Numbered from the stretch's first letter, positions 45,794 through 56,976 are shown. The stretch: 64,000 nt of DNA from Paraburkholderia youngii (GCF_013366925.1 NZ_JAALDK010000001.1:4209165-4273164), one strand, 5' to 3'. Numbers and translations are program-made. Notes: generated by a model not told the origin, from the sequence alone.

Positions 45794-46582
45794 GTGAAAG
45801 CCATCACCTCGCGGGACAATCCGCTCTACAAGCGCCTGAAGGCACTGGCCGGCTCGACGCATCAACAGCGCCGCAGCGGCCACGCGCTGCTCGAGGGCTT
45901 CCATCTCGCGAGCGCGTATCTCGACGTCGCCGGTCAGCCGGAGCTCTGCGTCGTCACCGACGACGCGCTGCGTCACGACGAAGCGCAGGCGATCGTTTCG
46001 CGCATCGACGAGCATCGGCTCGTGACGCTGCCCGATGCGTTATTCGGACAGTTGTCGAATGTCGTGCATGGCGTCGGAATTCTGCTGCTCGTCGAGAAGC
46101 TGGATGCGCCGCTGCCCGAGCGCGTCGAGCAAAACTGTCTGGTGCTCGACGGTGTGCAGGACGCGGGCAATGTCGGCTCGATTCTGCGCAGTGCGGCGGC
46201 CGCGGGGATTGAGCAGGTGTTCTGCGCGCCGGGCACCGCGTACGCGTGGTCGTCGAAGGTGCTGCGCTCGGGGATGGGCGCGCACTTCCTGTTGCAGATT
46301 CATGAGGATGTCGACGCGAGTGCGTTGATCGAACGTCTCGCGGTCCCGATCGTCATCACCGATTCGCACGGCGCCGAAGCGATTTATGACTGCGACCTGA
46401 GCAGGCCGCTTGCGTGGGTGTTCGGCAACGAAGGGGCGGGCGTGTCGCAGGTGTGGCGCGATGCCGTGTCGTTGCGGGTGACGATTCCGCAGCCTGGCGG
46501 CATGGAATCGCTGAACGTGGCGGCCGCGGCGGCCGTCTGCGTGTTCGAGCAGTGCCGGCAGCAGCGCGGCCGTAAAAAGTAG
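45794..46582 (+). CDS. SpoU/TrmH-family RNA 2'-O-methyltransferase
   Basis: A 262-residue SPOUT methyltransferase with an N-terminal RNA-binding domain (MKAITSRDNPLYKRLKALAG). The trefoil-knot motifs are NVGSILRSAAAAG, WVFGNEGAGVS and IPQPGGMESLNVAAAAA. It modifies rRNA or tRNA ribose; the target base is not identifiable. I chose the GTG at 45794 because family members start there; a TTG at 45740 would add 18 residues. It follows rnhB by 105 bp. Confidence 0.9.
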   Translation: MKAITSRDNPLYKRLKALAGSTHQQRRSGHALLEGFHLASAYLDVAGQPELCVVTDDALRHDEAQAIVSRIDEHRLVTLPDALFGQLSNVVHGVGILLLVEKLDAPLPERVEQNCLVLDGVQDAGNVGSILRSAAAAGIEQVFCAPGTAYAWSSKVLRSGMGAHFLLQIHEDVDASALIERLAVPIVITDSHGAEAIYDCDLSRPLAWVFGNEGAGVSQVWRDAVSLRVTIPQPGGMESLNVAAAAAVCVFEQCRQQRGRKK

Positions 46583-46639
46583 ACGTCAGTGGCGTTGCGC
46601 GGGCGCTGGCCGGCAACGCTACGCCTGCTCGGCGGTCGC

Positions 46640-47455
46640 TCAATACGACGGCCGATCCAGCTTGATCTCCTGCAGGATCGTCGTCGCGATCTCCTCGATC
46701 GACTTGTGCGTCGACGACAGCCACTTGATCCCCTCACGCCGCATCATCGTTTCGGCTTCGTTGATCTCATAGCGGCAGTTTTCCGGCGCCGCATACTTGC
46801 TGCCCGGCCGCCGCTCGTTACGGATCTCCGACAACCGCTGCGGATCGATCGACAGCCCGAACATCTTCTGCCGGTGCTCGAGCAGCGGCGTCGGCAGCTT
46901 GCCGCGCTCGAAATCTTCGGGAATCAACGGATAGTTCGCCGCCTTCACGCCGTACTGCATCGCCAGATAAAGGCTCGTCGGCGTCTTGCCGCTGCGCGAC
47001 ACACCGACGAGGATCACGTCGGCGTCCGCGAGATTGCGGTTCGATTGACCGTCGTCGTGCGCGAGCGAGAAATTGATCGCCTCGATCCGGTTCTTGTACT
47101 CCTCGGTGTCCGCGTTCTGGTGGCCGCGGCCCATCGCGTGGCTCGACTTCAGCTCCAGTTCCTGTTCGAGCGGCTCGACGAAGGTCTGGAACATGTCGAG
47201 CACGAGCGCGTTCGAACCCTTGACGATCTGATTCGACGAGCTATCGACGAGCGTGGTGAACACGATCGGACGACGGCCGTCCTGCACGACCGCTTCGTTG
47301 ATTTTTTCGAGCGTTGCATAGGCCTTCTCGGTCGAGTCGACGAATGGCACGCGGACCAGGCGGAATTTCTGGTCGAACTGGGAGAGGATCGAATGCGCGA
47401 AGGTTTCGGCAGTGATCCCGGTACCGTCTGAGACGATGAATACGGTGGGCGGCAT
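46640..47455 (-). CDS. ppsR: PEP synthetase regulatory protein (DUF299 kinase/pyrophosphorylase)
   Basis: A 271-residue bifunctional enzyme that inactivates PEP synthase by ADP-dependent threonine phosphorylation and reactivates it by Pi-dependent removal. It begins [20 protein letters not shown], and the P-loop-like [15 protein letters not shown] lies near residue 150. Its target gene ppsA is divergent 495 bp away, which supports the assignment. In-frame ATGs further upstream lie in the intergenic region and add no conserved sequence. Confidence 0.94.
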   Translation of the reverse strand: MPPTVFIVSDGTGITAETFAHSILSQFDQKFRLVRVPFVDSTEKAYATLEKINEAVVQDGRRPIVFTTLVDSSSNQIVKGSNALVLDMFQTFVEPLEQELELKSSHAMGRGHQNADTEEYKNRIEAINFSLAHDDGQSNRNLADADVILVGVSRSGKTPTSLYLAMQYGVKAANYPLIPEDFERGKLPTPLLEHRQKMFGLSIDPQRLSEIRNERRPGSKYAAPENCRYEINEAETMMRREGIKWLSSTHKSIEEIATTILQEIKLDRPSY

Positions 47456-47630
47456 CAGTGGGGCTGTGAACGTGAAAGGCAAATGGGCCAGCAAAGCGCG
47501 GCGCTGGAACGCGCTTGGATCAAACCGCGCAGCGGCGCGCGGCCGGCCTCGCAAAGCCGGCTGGCTGGGCCGGGGCGCGATTCGAGACGCAATTCTCGAC
47601 CGACTGCCACATTTGGGGAGTCGGCACGGT

Positions 47631-47659
47631 AGAATAGCGGCAACCTGTTGGATAAGCAA
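47631..47659 (-). promoter_or_regulatory. Probable ppsR promoter
   Basis: On the minus strand TTGCTT (47654-47659) and TATTCT (47631-47636) are separated by 17 bp. The spacer holds the AACAGGTT core of the 23-bp element shared with the ppsA side. Confidence 0.5.
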
Positions 47660-47861
47660 TTGCAGGCGATTGGCCGCTAAATTACCGCGAACGGTCGTTC
47701 AACCTCACGTCATCTGGCGTAGATATGCGTTGAACGTAAGAGATCGGGCGGTAAGTGCGTTGATTGGCGTTCTTCGCCGCCGCCGTCTCGGTCACGCTCG
47801 CGGCCGGCGTCTCCATGCAACGCATCTCTGCCTTAACGGCGATTGCTTATCTAACAGGTTG
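47641..47861. repeat. 23-bp element in inverted copies in the ppsR/ppsA intergenic region
   Basis: The bases at 47839-47861 match the reverse complement of 47641-47663 at 21 of 23 positions; the core is TTGCTTATCYAACAGGTTG. The copies are 175 bp apart and each has the same orientation with respect to its own gene. An 8-bp inverted repeat CGTTCAAC/GTTGAACG (47696-47703, 47729-47736) lies between them. The rest of the 495-bp gap holds no gene that I can support. Confidence 0.85.
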
Positions 47862-47902
47862 TGCAAGACACGGGGTCGAGCTTCCAATGGGCTGCCCGTG
47901 TT

Positions 47903-47949
47903 CAAGCCCACTTGCACAGTCGTGAATTTCTTTCACACTTAGGGGCTTG
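47903..47949 (+). promoter_or_regulatory. ppsA leader hairpin covering the ribosome binding site
   Basis: CAAGCCC (47903-47909) can pair with GGGCTTG (47943-47949), which overlaps the Shine-Dalgarno AGGGG at 47941-47945, just before the ATG at 47951. A second small hairpin GTGAA/TTCAC (47922-47936) lies inside the loop. The fold could limit ppsA translation. Confidence 0.5.
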
Positions 47950-47950
47950 T

Positions 47951-50353
47951 ATGACTAACGCAGTTACCGGCGCAAAGGACAAGGCGTATGTAGTTCCGTT
48001 CGAGCAGTTGCGGATGACCGACGTGGAAATCGTCGGCGGCAAGAACGCGTCGCTGGGCGAGATGATCAGCCAGCTCGCTGAAGCCGGCGTGCGCGTGCCG
48101 ACCGGCTTCGCGACCACCGCGCTCGCGTTCCGTGACTTCCTGCAGCACAACAATCTGACCGAACGCATCGCCAAACGTCTCGAGACGCTCGACGTCGACG
48201 ACGTGAAGGCGCTCGCCGAAGCGGGCAAGGAGATCCGTCAATGGATCGTCGACGCGCCGCTGCAGCCGCAGCTCGAGGCTGACATTCGCGCGGGGTTCGA
48301 CACGCTGCAAAAGAGCTCGCCCGAAGAGCTCTCGTTTGCCGTGCGTTCGTCCGCGACCGCGGAAGACCTGCCCGACGCATCGTTCGCCGGTCAGCAGGAA
48401 AGCTATCTGAACGTGGTCGGCATCGACGACGTGCTCGATCGCATGAAGCACGTATTCGCGTCGCTGTACAACGACCGCGCTATCTCCTATCGCGTCCACA
48501 AGGGCTTTACGCATGCTGAGGTCGCGTTGTCGGCGGGCGTGCAGCGCATGGTGCGCTCGGACGTCGGCGCCGCCGGCGTGATGTTCACGCTGGATACCGA
48601 ATCGGGCTTCAAGGACGCCGTCTTCATCACGTCGAGCTATGGCCTCGGCGAAACCGTCGTGCAGGGCGCGGTGAATCCGGACGAGTTCTACGTCTTCAAG
48701 ACCACGCTCGCGCAGGGCAAGTACCCGATCATCCGCCGCTCGATCGGCTCGAAGCTGATCAAGATGGAGTTCACGAAGCCGGGCGAGCCGGGCCGCGTGA
48801 AGACCGTCGACGTCGCGCACGAGCAGCGCAACCGTTTCTCGATCACCGACGAAGACGTGATCGAACTCGCGAAGTACGCGGTCATCATCGAAAAGCACTA
48901 CCAGCGTCCGATGGACATCGAGTGGGGCAAGGACGGCCGCGACGGCAAGATCTTCATCCTACAGGCGCGTCCGGAAACGGTGAAGAGCCAGGGCGGCGGC
49001 AAGGCCGAGCAGCGCTTCAAGCTGAAGGGCCAGTCGAACGTGCTGGCAACGGGCCGTGCGATCGGTCAGAAGATCGGCGCGGGTCCGGTGCGCGTGATCC
49101 ATGATCCGTCGGAGATGGACCGCGTGCAGCCGGGTGACGTGCTCGTCGCCGACATGACCGACCCGAACTGGGAGCCGGTCATGAAGCGTGCGTCGGCGAT
49201 CGTCACGAACCGTGGTGGCCGCACCTGCCACGCGGCGATCATCGCGCGTGAGCTGGGCGTGCCGGCGGTGGTCGGCTGCGGCGACGCGACCGACGTGCTG
49301 AAGGACGGCGCGCTCGTCACCGTATCGTGCGCGGAAGGCGACGAAGGCAAGATCTACGACGGCCTGCTCGAAACGGAAGTCACCGAAGTGCAGCGCGGCG
49401 AATTGCCGCCGATTCCGGTGAAGATCATGATGAACGTCGGCAATCCGCAGCTCGCGTTCGACTTCTCGCAACTGCCGAACGCAGGCGTGGGTCTCGCGCG
49501 TCTCGAGTTCATCATCAACAACAACATCGGCGTGCACCCGAAGGCGATCCTCGAGTACCCCAACGTCGATCAGGACCTGAAGAAAGCGGTCGAAAGCGTC
49601 GCTCGCGGTCACGCGTCGCCGCGCGCGTTCTACGTCGACAAGCTGACCGAAGGCATCGCGACGATCGCGGCGGCGTTCTATCCGAAGCCCGTCATCGTGC
49701 GTATGTCGGACTTCAAGTCGAACGAGTACAAGAAGCTGATCGGCGGTTCGCGCTACGAGCCGGACGAGGAAAACCCGATGCTGGGCTTCCGCGGCGCATC
49801 GCGCTATATCGCCGAAGACTTCGCCGAGGCGTTCCAGATGGAATGCGTCGCGCTGAAGAAGGTGCGTGAAGAGATGGGCCTCGACAACGTCGAGATCATG
49901 GTGCCGTTCGTGCGTACGCTGAAGCAGGCGGAGCGCGTTGTCGGGCTGCTCGCAAAGTTCGGCCTGAAGCGCGGCGAGAAGGGCCTGCGCCTGATCATGA
50001 TGTGCGAAGTGCCGTCGAACGCGATCCTTGCCGAAGAGTTCCTGCAGTACTTCGACGGTTTCTCGATCGGCTCGAACGACCTGACGCAACTCACGCTCGG
50101 CCTCGACCGCGACTCGGGCATGGAACTGCTCGCCGTCGATTTCGACGAGCGCGATCCGGCGGTCAAGTTCATGTTGAAGCGCGCAATCGAAACCTGTCTG
50201 CGTCTGGACAAGTACGTCGGTATCTGCGGTCAGGGTCCTTCGGATCACCCGGACTTCGCGCAGTGGCTGACGGACGAAGGCATCAAGTCGATCTCGCTGA
50301 ACCCCGACACGATCATCGATACGTGGCAGCAGCTGGCAAAGGCAAAGGCGTAA
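47951..50353 (+). CDS. ppsA: Phosphoenolpyruvate synthase (pyruvate, water dikinase)
   Basis: An 800-residue gluconeogenic enzyme that makes PEP from pyruvate and ATP. The order is: N-terminal ATP-grasp domain ([31 protein letters not shown]), swivelling phosphohistidine domain with [18 protein letters not shown] (His427 carries the phosphate), and C-terminal PEP/pyruvate TIM barrel ([27 protein letters not shown]). AGGGG lies 5 bases before the ATG. Control by PpsR, encoded divergently, targets the threonine beside the active His (R-T-C-H). Confidence 0.97.
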   Translation: MTNAVTGAKDKAYVVPFEQLRMTDVEIVGGKNASLGEMISQLAEAGVRVPTGFATTALAFRDFLQHNNLTERIAKRLETLDVDDVKALAEAGKEIRQWIVDAPLQPQLEADIRAGFDTLQKSSPEELSFAVRSSATAEDLPDASFAGQQESYLNVVGIDDVLDRMKHVFASLYNDRAISYRVHKGFTHAEVALSAGVQRMVRSDVGAAGVMFTLDTESGFKDAVFITSSYGLGETVVQGAVNPDEFYVFKTTLAQGKYPIIRRSIGSKLIKMEFTKPGEPGRVKTVDVAHEQRNRFSITDEDVIELAKYAVIIEKHYQRPMDIEWGKDGRDGKIFILQARPETVKSQGGGKAEQRFKLKGQSNVLATGRAIGQKIGAGPVRVIHDPSEMDRVQPGDVLVADMTDPNWEPVMKRASAIVTNRGGRTCHAAIIARELGVPAVVGCGDATDVLKDGALVTVSCAEGDEGKIYDGLLETEVTEVQRGELPPIPVKIMMNVGNPQLAFDFSQLPNAGVGLARLEFIINNNIGVHPKAILEYPNVDQDLKKAVESVARGHASPRAFYVDKLTEGIATIAAAFYPKPVIVRMSDFKSNEYKKLIGGSRYEPDEENPMLGFRGASRYIAEDFAEAFQMECVALKKVREEMGLDNVEIMVPFVRTLKQAERVVGLLAKFGLKRGEKGLRLIMMCEVPSNAILAEEFLQYFDGFSIGSNDLTQLTLGLDRDSGMELLAVDFDERDPAVKFMLKRAIETCLRLDKYVGICGQGPSDHPDFAQWLTDEGIKSISLNPDTIIDTWQQLAKAKA

Positions 50354-50425
50354 CTCGCGAGGTATCGAATGCCGCTTCGCAGGCGGCATTTGGCACGCGT
50401 TAAAGGCACGTCCGCTTCGTGCTAT

Positions 50426-50456
50426 AAACACCCCGGTAGATCCGGGGTGTTTTGCT
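50426..50456 (+). terminator. Rho-independent terminator after ppsA
   Basis: AAACACCCCGG (50426-50436) pairs with CCGGGGTGTTT (50442-50452) around a 5-base loop, followed by T-rich sequence. A weaker GCCGC hairpin lies at 50368-50390. The nfeD GTG follows only 18 bp later. Confidence 0.85.
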
Positions 50457-50470
50457 TTGTGGAGGTCGAC

Positions 50471-50926
50471 GTGGCGCCTGGTGGACTGTTCTGGTGGATC
50501 GGGGCGGGTGTGCTTGTCGTGCTGGAGCTGATGAGCGGCACCTTCTATCTGTTGATGATCGCGTTCGGCTTCGTCGCGGCCGCGCTTGCGCGCATTGCCG
50601 GCGCCGGGCCCGATCTGCAGTTCGTGGTGGCGGCGCTGGTCGCGCTTGCGGCGGTCGTGGCGCTCAGACGCTCGCGCTTTGCCCGTCGCCGGCGCGAGCA
50701 GGCGTCGCGCAATCCCGATGTCAATCTGGACATCGGGCAGACGTTGAACGTGCCGGCCTGGCAGAGCCGCAAAGCACGCGCGACCTATCGTGGCGCCGCA
50801 TGGGACGTCGAGCTGGCCGCGGGCGAGCCCGAAGACGCACAGGTCTACGAGATCAGGGAGTTGCGCGGTAGTTGTCTGGTCGTCGTCGCGAGCCGGCAGC
50901 CGAAGGCGCGCGCGAGCGCGACCTGA
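50471..50926 (+). CDS. NfeD family membrane protein
   Basis: A 151-residue protein with two to three N-terminal membrane helices (about residues 5-60) and a C-terminal OB-fold NfeD domain (LNVPAWQSRKARATYRGAAW). It works with SPFH/stomatin partners, one of which (qmcA) is encoded 147 bp downstream. The GTG at 50471 is 5 bases after GGAGG, which settles the start; an upstream in-frame ATG lies inside the ppsA terminator region. Its detailed function is not known. Confidence 0.9.
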   Translation: MAPGGLFWWIGAGVLVVLELMSGTFYLLMIAFGFVAAALARIAGAGPDLQFVVAALVALAAVVALRRSRFARRRREQASRNPDVNLDIGQTLNVPAWQSRKARATYRGAAWDVELAAGEPEDAQVYEIRELRGSCLVVVASRQPKARASAT

Positions 50927-51073
50927 CGATCTGAACCTGAGTGTTGGGTGCGGTGTTCGCCACACGCGCTCATCGATGTCCGTTCACAAAGTGAAGCACC
51001 AGAGCCTAATCTGAACACGCAGGCCCGACCAACCTGCGCACAACAATTCGAAGCAGAAGCGGAGGGTAGCGAT

Positions 51074-52021
51074 ATGGATTCAACCATCGTCGGGGCGGTG
51101 CTGCTGATCGTCGTGATCGTGCTCGCGTCGCAGACCATCAAGATCGTGCCGCAGCAGCATGCGTGGGTGCTCGAGCGCCTCGGCCGCTATCACGCGACGC
51201 TGACGCCGGGTCTGAGCTTCGCGTTTCCGTTCGTCGATCGGGTCGCGTACAAGCACGTGCTGAAGGAGATTCCGCTCGAAGTGCCGAGTCAGGTCTGCAT
51301 CACGCGCGACAACACGCAACTGCAGGTCGACGGTGTGCTGTATTTCCAGGTCACCGATCCGATGAAGGCATCGTACGGATCGAGCAACTTCGTGTTCGCG
51401 ATCACGCAGTTGTCGCAGACCACGCTGCGCTCGGTCATCGGCAAGCTGGAGCTCGACCGGACTTTCGAAGAGCGCGATTTCATCAATCACAGCATCGTGT
51501 CCGCGCTCGACGAGGCGGCCTCGAACTGGGGCGTAAAAGTGCTGCGCTACGAGATCAAGGATTTGACGCCGCCGAAGGAAATCCTTCACGCGATGCAGGC
51601 GCAGATCACCGCCGAGCGCGAGAAGCGCGCGCTGATCGCGGCCTCGGAAGGGCGCAAGCAGGAGCAGATCAATATCGCGTCGGGCGGCCGCGAGGCGGCG
51701 ATCCAGACGTCCGAAGGCGAGCGGCAGGCGGCGATCAACCAGGCGCAGGGCCAGGCCGCGGCGATTCTGGCGGTGGCCGAGGCGAACGCGCAGGCGATCC
51801 AGAAGATCGCCGCGGCGATCCAACTGAACGGCGGCATGGACGCGGTCAATCTGAAAGTGGCCGAACAGTACGTGAACGCGTTTTCGAACCTCGCGAAGCA
51901 GGGGACGACACTGATCGTGCCGGGCGACATGTCGAACATGAGTTCGATGATCGCGTCTGCGCTGACGATCGTGAACAAGGGCAGGGCGGCAGCGGAGCCG
52001 CCGCGAAGCGACCTGCGCTGA
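51074..52021 (+). CDS. qmcA: SPFH/band 7 (stomatin-like) protein, QmcA type
   Basis: A 315-residue protein with an N-terminal membrane helix (STIVGAVLLIVVIVLAS) and a band 7 domain (about 25-190) containing ERLGRYHATLTPGLSFAFPF. A long Ala/Glu/Gln helix (about 190-270, EREKRALIAASEGRKQEQIN) drives oligomer ring formation. QmcA-type proteins form membrane microdomains and interact with FtsH. GGAGG sits 8 bases before the ATG. The nfeD-qmcA pair is the usual module. Confidence 0.92.
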   Translation: MDSTIVGAVLLIVVIVLASQTIKIVPQQHAWVLERLGRYHATLTPGLSFAFPFVDRVAYKHVLKEIPLEVPSQVCITRDNTQLQVDGVLYFQVTDPMKASYGSSNFVFAITQLSQTTLRSVIGKLELDRTFEERDFINHSIVSALDEAASNWGVKVLRYEIKDLTPPKEILHAMQAQITAEREKRALIAASEGRKQEQINIASGGREAAIQTSEGERQAAINQAQGQAAAILAVAEANAQAIQKIAAAIQLNGGMDAVNLKVAEQYVNAFSNLAKQGTTLIVPGDMSNMSSMIASALTIVNKGRAAAEPPRSDLR

Positions 52022-52063
52022 CGAACTGAGCAATCGGCGCGCAATGAGCGCGTGACAAAAAGC

Positions 52064-52096
52064 AAATGGCCCGCCATCGATGTGCGGGCCATTTTT
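52064..52096. terminator. Terminator between convergent qmcA and smpB
   Basis: AAATGGCCCGC (52064-52074) pairs with GCGGGCCATTT (52084-52094) around a 9-base loop and is followed by T residues. The A-rich left arm also allows termination from the smpB side. Confidence 0.9.
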
Positions 52097-52122
52097 CTGC
52101 GTGAGCCGCAAACGAATCGCGC

Positions 52123-52569
52123 TTACGTCGGCGAGCGCATCAAACGCGCCTTCTCGCGCTCCCAGTCGCGCTTCTTCTCGGTCTCGCGCTTGTCGTGCAT
52201 CTTCTTGCCCTTCGCGAGGCCGATCTCGCATTTGACGCGACCGTTCTTGTAGTGAAAATTCAGCGGCACGAGCGTGTAGCCGCGCTGCTCGACCTTGCCG
52301 ATCAGCTTGCTGATTTCCTCGCTATGCAGCAGCAGCTTGCGCGTGCGCACCGGATCGGGATGGATGTGCGTCGACGCTTCGGGCAGCGGGCTGATGTGCG
52401 TGCCGATCAGAAACAACTCGCCGTTGCGGATCACCACGTAGCCTTCCTTGATCTGGCCGCGCCCTGCGCGCAACGCCTTGACCTCCCATCCTTCGAGCAC
52501 GAGGCCGGCCTCATAGCGTTCCTCGACCGAATAGTCGTAGAAGGCTTTTCTGTTGTCGATGATGCTCAT
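52123..52569 (-). CDS. smpB: SsrA-binding protein SmpB
   Basis: A 148-residue tmRNA partner for ribosome rescue. It has [20 protein letters not shown], the [21 protein letters not shown]-fold block, and a basic C-terminal tail ([20 protein letters not shown]) that enters the mRNA channel. It diverges from ratA with a 100-bp gap, the same arrangement as in E. coli. No ssrA gene is seen in this window. Confidence 0.97.
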   Translation of the reverse strand: MSIIDNRKAFYDYSVEERYEAGLVLEGWEVKALRAGRGQIKEGYVVIRNGELFLIGTHISPLPEASTHIHPDPVRTRKLLLHSEEISKLIGKVEQRGYTLVPLNFHYKNGRVKCEIGLAKGKKMHDKRETEKKRDWEREKARLMRSPT

Positions 52570-52669
52570 GAATGGAAAGTGCCCAACTCGTTTAAAATTA
52601 CGATTTTAGCAAAGCGGGACAAGGAAAGCCCGCCGCGCTCATCCACCCTTGCCACGCGCTGTTCAATTT

Positions 52670-53107
52670 ATGGCAGATGTCCAGAAAACCGTGTTGATTC
52701 GCCATTCGGCGGAACAGATGTTCGACCTCGTCACCGACGTCGACGATTACCCCAACTTCCTGCCATGGTGCGGCGGCATCGAAATTCGTCACCGGGACGA
52801 CACCAGCATGGAGGCGCGGATCGATATCAACTTCAAGGGCATCAAGCAGCATTTCGCCACGCGCAACTCGATGGAGCGCCCCACGCGCATCGACATGGAA
52901 TTCGCCGATGGTCCGTTTCGCAAGTTCACCGGTTTCTGGCGCTTCACGCCGCTGCGCGCGGATGCGTGCAAGATCGAATTCGCGCTGCACTACGAGTTCA
53001 CCAGCATCCTGCTCGAGAAGATCATCGGGCCGGTGTTCAATCACATCGCCAATACCTTCGTCGAATCTTTCGTGAAGCGCGCCAATCAGCGCTATGGTCA
53101 GGCATGA
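52670..53107 (+). CDS. ratA: RatA/Coq10-like START-domain protein
   Basis: A 145-residue member of the SRPBCC/START superfamily. It begins MADVQKTVLIRHSAEQMFDL and has DVDDYPNFLPWCGG, the signature of the UPF0083/RatA group. Named for the E. coli protein reported to block 50S joining; the Coq10 similarity points instead to ubiquinone handling, so the true role is open. The stop overlaps the rnfH start (ATGA). The ATG at 52670 is the family start. Confidence 0.92.
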   Translation: MADVQKTVLIRHSAEQMFDLVTDVDDYPNFLPWCGGIEIRHRDDTSMEARIDINFKGIKQHFATRNSMERPTRIDMEFADGPFRKFTGFWRFTPLRADACKIEFALHYEFTSILLEKIIGPVFNHIANTFVESFVKRANQRYGQA

Positions 53108-53436
53108 GCGCGCGGCTAACGGTTGAGGTCTGCTATGCGCTCGCCGGCGAGCAGGCGTTGATTGCGGTCGAGTTGCCCGCGGGCGCGACGCTGAGGCAGG
53201 CGATCGACGCAAGCGGGATTCTGCGGCGTTTTCCGTCGATCGATCTGAACACGCAGAAGGTGGGCGTGTTCGGCAAGCTCAAGCCGCTCGATACGGTGCT
53301 GGCCGACCATGATCGCGTCGAGATTTACCGGCCTTTACTGGTCGATCCGAAGGTGTCGCGCCAACGGCGCGTCGAAAAGACGCGCAAGGCCGGGTCGATC
53401 GAGGGGCGGCGCTGGTTGAACAAGGATTCGCGCTAG
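53104..53436 (+). CDS. rnfH: RnfH family ubiquitin-like protein (RatB)
   Basis: A 110-residue beta-grasp protein of the RnfH family (E. coli YfjF/RatB). It has LTVEVCYALAGEQALIAVEL and the conserved VGVFGKLKPLDTVLADHDRV plus EIYRPLLVDPK blocks. A basic tail (RRVEKTRKAGS) follows. Function is not established. It is translated from an ATGA overlap with ratA, and the pair is widely conserved next to smpB. Confidence 0.92.
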   Translation: MSARLTVEVCYALAGEQALIAVELPAGATLRQAIDASGILRRFPSIDLNTQKVGVFGKLKPLDTVLADHDRVEIYRPLLVDPKVSRQRRVEKTRKAGSIEGRRWLNKDSR

Positions 53437-53506
53437 GCGGCGCGAGTCGGCGGGGCGGTGAATTTTTTCGCCCGCCGCCCGTGTCACATCATCACGTCAC
53501 ATCACC

Positions 53507-54493
53507 TCAAGGCGCCGCCGTTTGCGCCTTCTCGTCCCTGCCCTCGATGCGCGCCGTACCCGACGAATCGTCGTCCGAATGTCGGCGCACCGACCGCCAG
53601 ACCCCCGCCACCAGCAGCAGGATCGCCGCGAGTTCGAGCGGGCGAGGCAGGCGCTCGTCGTAAATGAACGCATAGAGCAGCGCGAATAGCGTCTCGAACA
53701 CGATCATCTGGCCGGACAGCGTCAGCGGCAGCCGTTTTGCCGCGGCATTCCACAGACCGTTGCCGAGCCACGACGCGCCGATCGCGAGCACCAGGTTGAG
53801 CAGCCAGAACGTGTGCCAGCGGGCGTCGGCCAGTTCGCCCTGCGGGCCGCCGGCCGGCAGCACCGCGAACACCAGCCACAACGCGCCGCCGAGCGCGCCC
53901 GTCACGACGCCCCACAGCACCGACCATTCGTTGCCGCTGAAATGCGTCTGACGCTGCAGGTAGCGGGCGTTTTCAACCGCGAACCAGGTCCAGCAAAGGA
54001 GCGCGCCCACCGCGCAGGCGACGCCGAGCAAGCGCGTCGCGATGCTCACCGGCGCCGCACCGGCCACCGTAAACACGTCGATATTGATGCACACGATCCC
54101 CGCCATCACGGTCGCGAGCGGCCATGCGAGGCGCGCGAGCGGCACGGCGCCGTGATCGCGCCGGCCCATCAACGTGACCGTGACTGGCAGCACGCCGACG
54201 ATCAGCGAGGCCGGCGCGATCCCGATCAGGTGCACGGCGGCCGTCAGCAGCAGGTAATAGACGATGTTGCCGGCCAGCGCGAGCTTGACGAGCGCGATCA
54301 GGTCCTCACGGCTCAGCCGTTTGGCGAGCGAGCGCGCGATCGGCAGCGCCGCGGCGAGCGACACCACGCCGTACATCGAATAGCGGCCGGCGACGAGCAG
54401 CAGCGGGGAGAAGTCGGGCAGCACCCGCGGCACCAGAAACACCACGCCCCACAAGGCTCCGGCCATGACCCCATATATGACACCGCGCTGCAT
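53507..54493 (-). CDS. EamA/DMT-family transporter
   Basis: A 328-residue inner-membrane protein with ten predicted helices in two EamA repeats. It begins MQRGVIYGVMAGALWGVVFL, and a polar tail follows the last helix (from about 300). Substrate unknown. It is distinct from the transporter at 15180 (low similarity by eye). It stands alone between rnfH and guaB, on the opposite strand to both. Confidence 0.9.
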   Translation of the reverse strand: MQRGVIYGVMAGALWGVVFLVPRVLPDFSPLLLVAGRYSMYGVVSLAAALPIARSLAKRLSREDLIALVKLALAGNIVYYLLLTAAVHLIGIAPASLIVGVLPVTVTLMGRRDHGAVPLARLAWPLATVMAGIVCINIDVFTVAGAAPVSIATRLLGVACAVGALLCWTWFAVENARYLQRQTHFSGNEWSVLWGVVTGALGGALWLVFAVLPAGGPQGELADARWHTFWLLNLVLAIGASWLGNGLWNAAAKRLPLTLSGQMIVFETLFALLYAFIYDERLPRPLELAAILLLVAGVWRSVRRHSDDDSSGTARIEGRDEKAQTAAP

Positions 54494-54734
54494 CGACTGC
54501 CCCTTCTGGATAACCTGGAATGGGCGGCAGAATAGCGGTTTCGCGGACGGGGCGTCTTGTTCGATCCTGCATTCGTGTCGCTCGATCGCCGATGGCCGCC
54601 GGCCAAGGGTCCAGCGTTTGCCTGCGAACGCGCAAACGAAACCCGATCGAACCCGACGCGAAAAGCGAAGCGAAATCGGCGCGTGCCGGAGCGGTAAAAA
54701 ATCGTCTGAAATTCGCTAAGCTGCTGTTCGCGCA

Positions 54735-56250
<1,516 letters not shown>

Positions 56251-56256
56251 ACGCCC

Positions 56257-56976
56257 ATGAAGCCACTGCTGCGCGTTGTACTGATCCTCGATGCGTTGGT
56301 GCTGCTGGCGTTCGGCCTGCTATTCGTGCTGACGCCGTGGATCTCGCTGTACGACGCGCTGCAACTGGTGCCAACGGAGCCGATGCTGGTCGGCCAGGCG
56401 TTCGGCGTCGCGCTGATCGGGCTCACATGGCTCGCGCTGCATGCGTCGTTCGACGGGGCGCTGACTTCGACGGTCGCGAAGGTCGTCGGTCATGTGCACT
56501 GGCTGATCGGCGTGCTGATGCTGGTCTGGCTGCTGGGGCTGCATACGCCGTCGCTGACTGGCTTCGGGCAGATGGTGGCGGTGCTGGCCGGTGTCGCGCT
56601 GGTGGTGATCGGGCTTGGCGGCGTGCGACTGTCGGGTGTGGTGCGGCGGCGCGAGAAGGGGGGCGTGGTCAAGTCCTCGTCGAGCAAGGCCGACAGCCGG
56701 GCTGATAAGCGTGCCGCGAAAGAAGCCGAAAAGGATGCCGTACAGAAGCGCGAGCCACGTGCCTCAGCGGGCTTCCCGATCTATCAGGCGGAGCCGGTGC
56801 CAGAGCCCGTCGTGCCGGTCACGCGACCCGTGAATCCGGCTGGCGCGGCTCCCGTTGCCACTGCCGCGCCGCTTGGTCCGGCTGCAAGCGAGCCTGGCCT
56901 GAGCGAATCCGAACCCGCCGCGCGCGACACCAGCAACGACGTGCCCGGCGCACCGCGCCCGCCGTTTCATGGCTGA
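56257..56976 (+). CDS. Four-helix membrane protein of unknown function between guaB and guaA
   Basis: A 239-residue protein. The first 130 residues form four membrane helices (about 5-27, 42-61, 78-97, 104-125), with a short basic loop RRREKG after the last. The remaining ~105 residues are hydrophilic: a Lys/Ala/Glu-rich stretch (KADSRADKRAAKEAEKDA) and then a Pro/Ala-rich, probably disordered tail. I do not recognise the family. It begins 7 bp after guaB and is surely co-transcribed with it. GC and codon use are like its neighbours, so recent transfer is unlikely. Confidence 0.85.
   Translation: MKPLLRVVLILDALVLLAFGLLFVLTPWISLYDALQLVPTEPMLVGQAFGVALIGLTWLALHASFDGALTSTVAKVVGHVHWLIGVLMLVWLLGLHTPSLTGFGQMVAVLAGVALVVIGLGGVRLSGVVRRREKGGVVKSSSSKADSRADKRAAKEAEKDAVQKREPRASAGFPIYQAEPVPEPVVPVTRPVNPAGAAPVATAAPLGPAASEPGLSESEPAARDTSNDVPGAPRPPFHG

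Noticed and set aside
52595..52669. Short AT-rich stretch between smpB and ratA as a possible small RNA
   Set aside because: It is only about 75 bp and fits the divergent promoters of the two genes; no terminator or stem supports an RNA gene.
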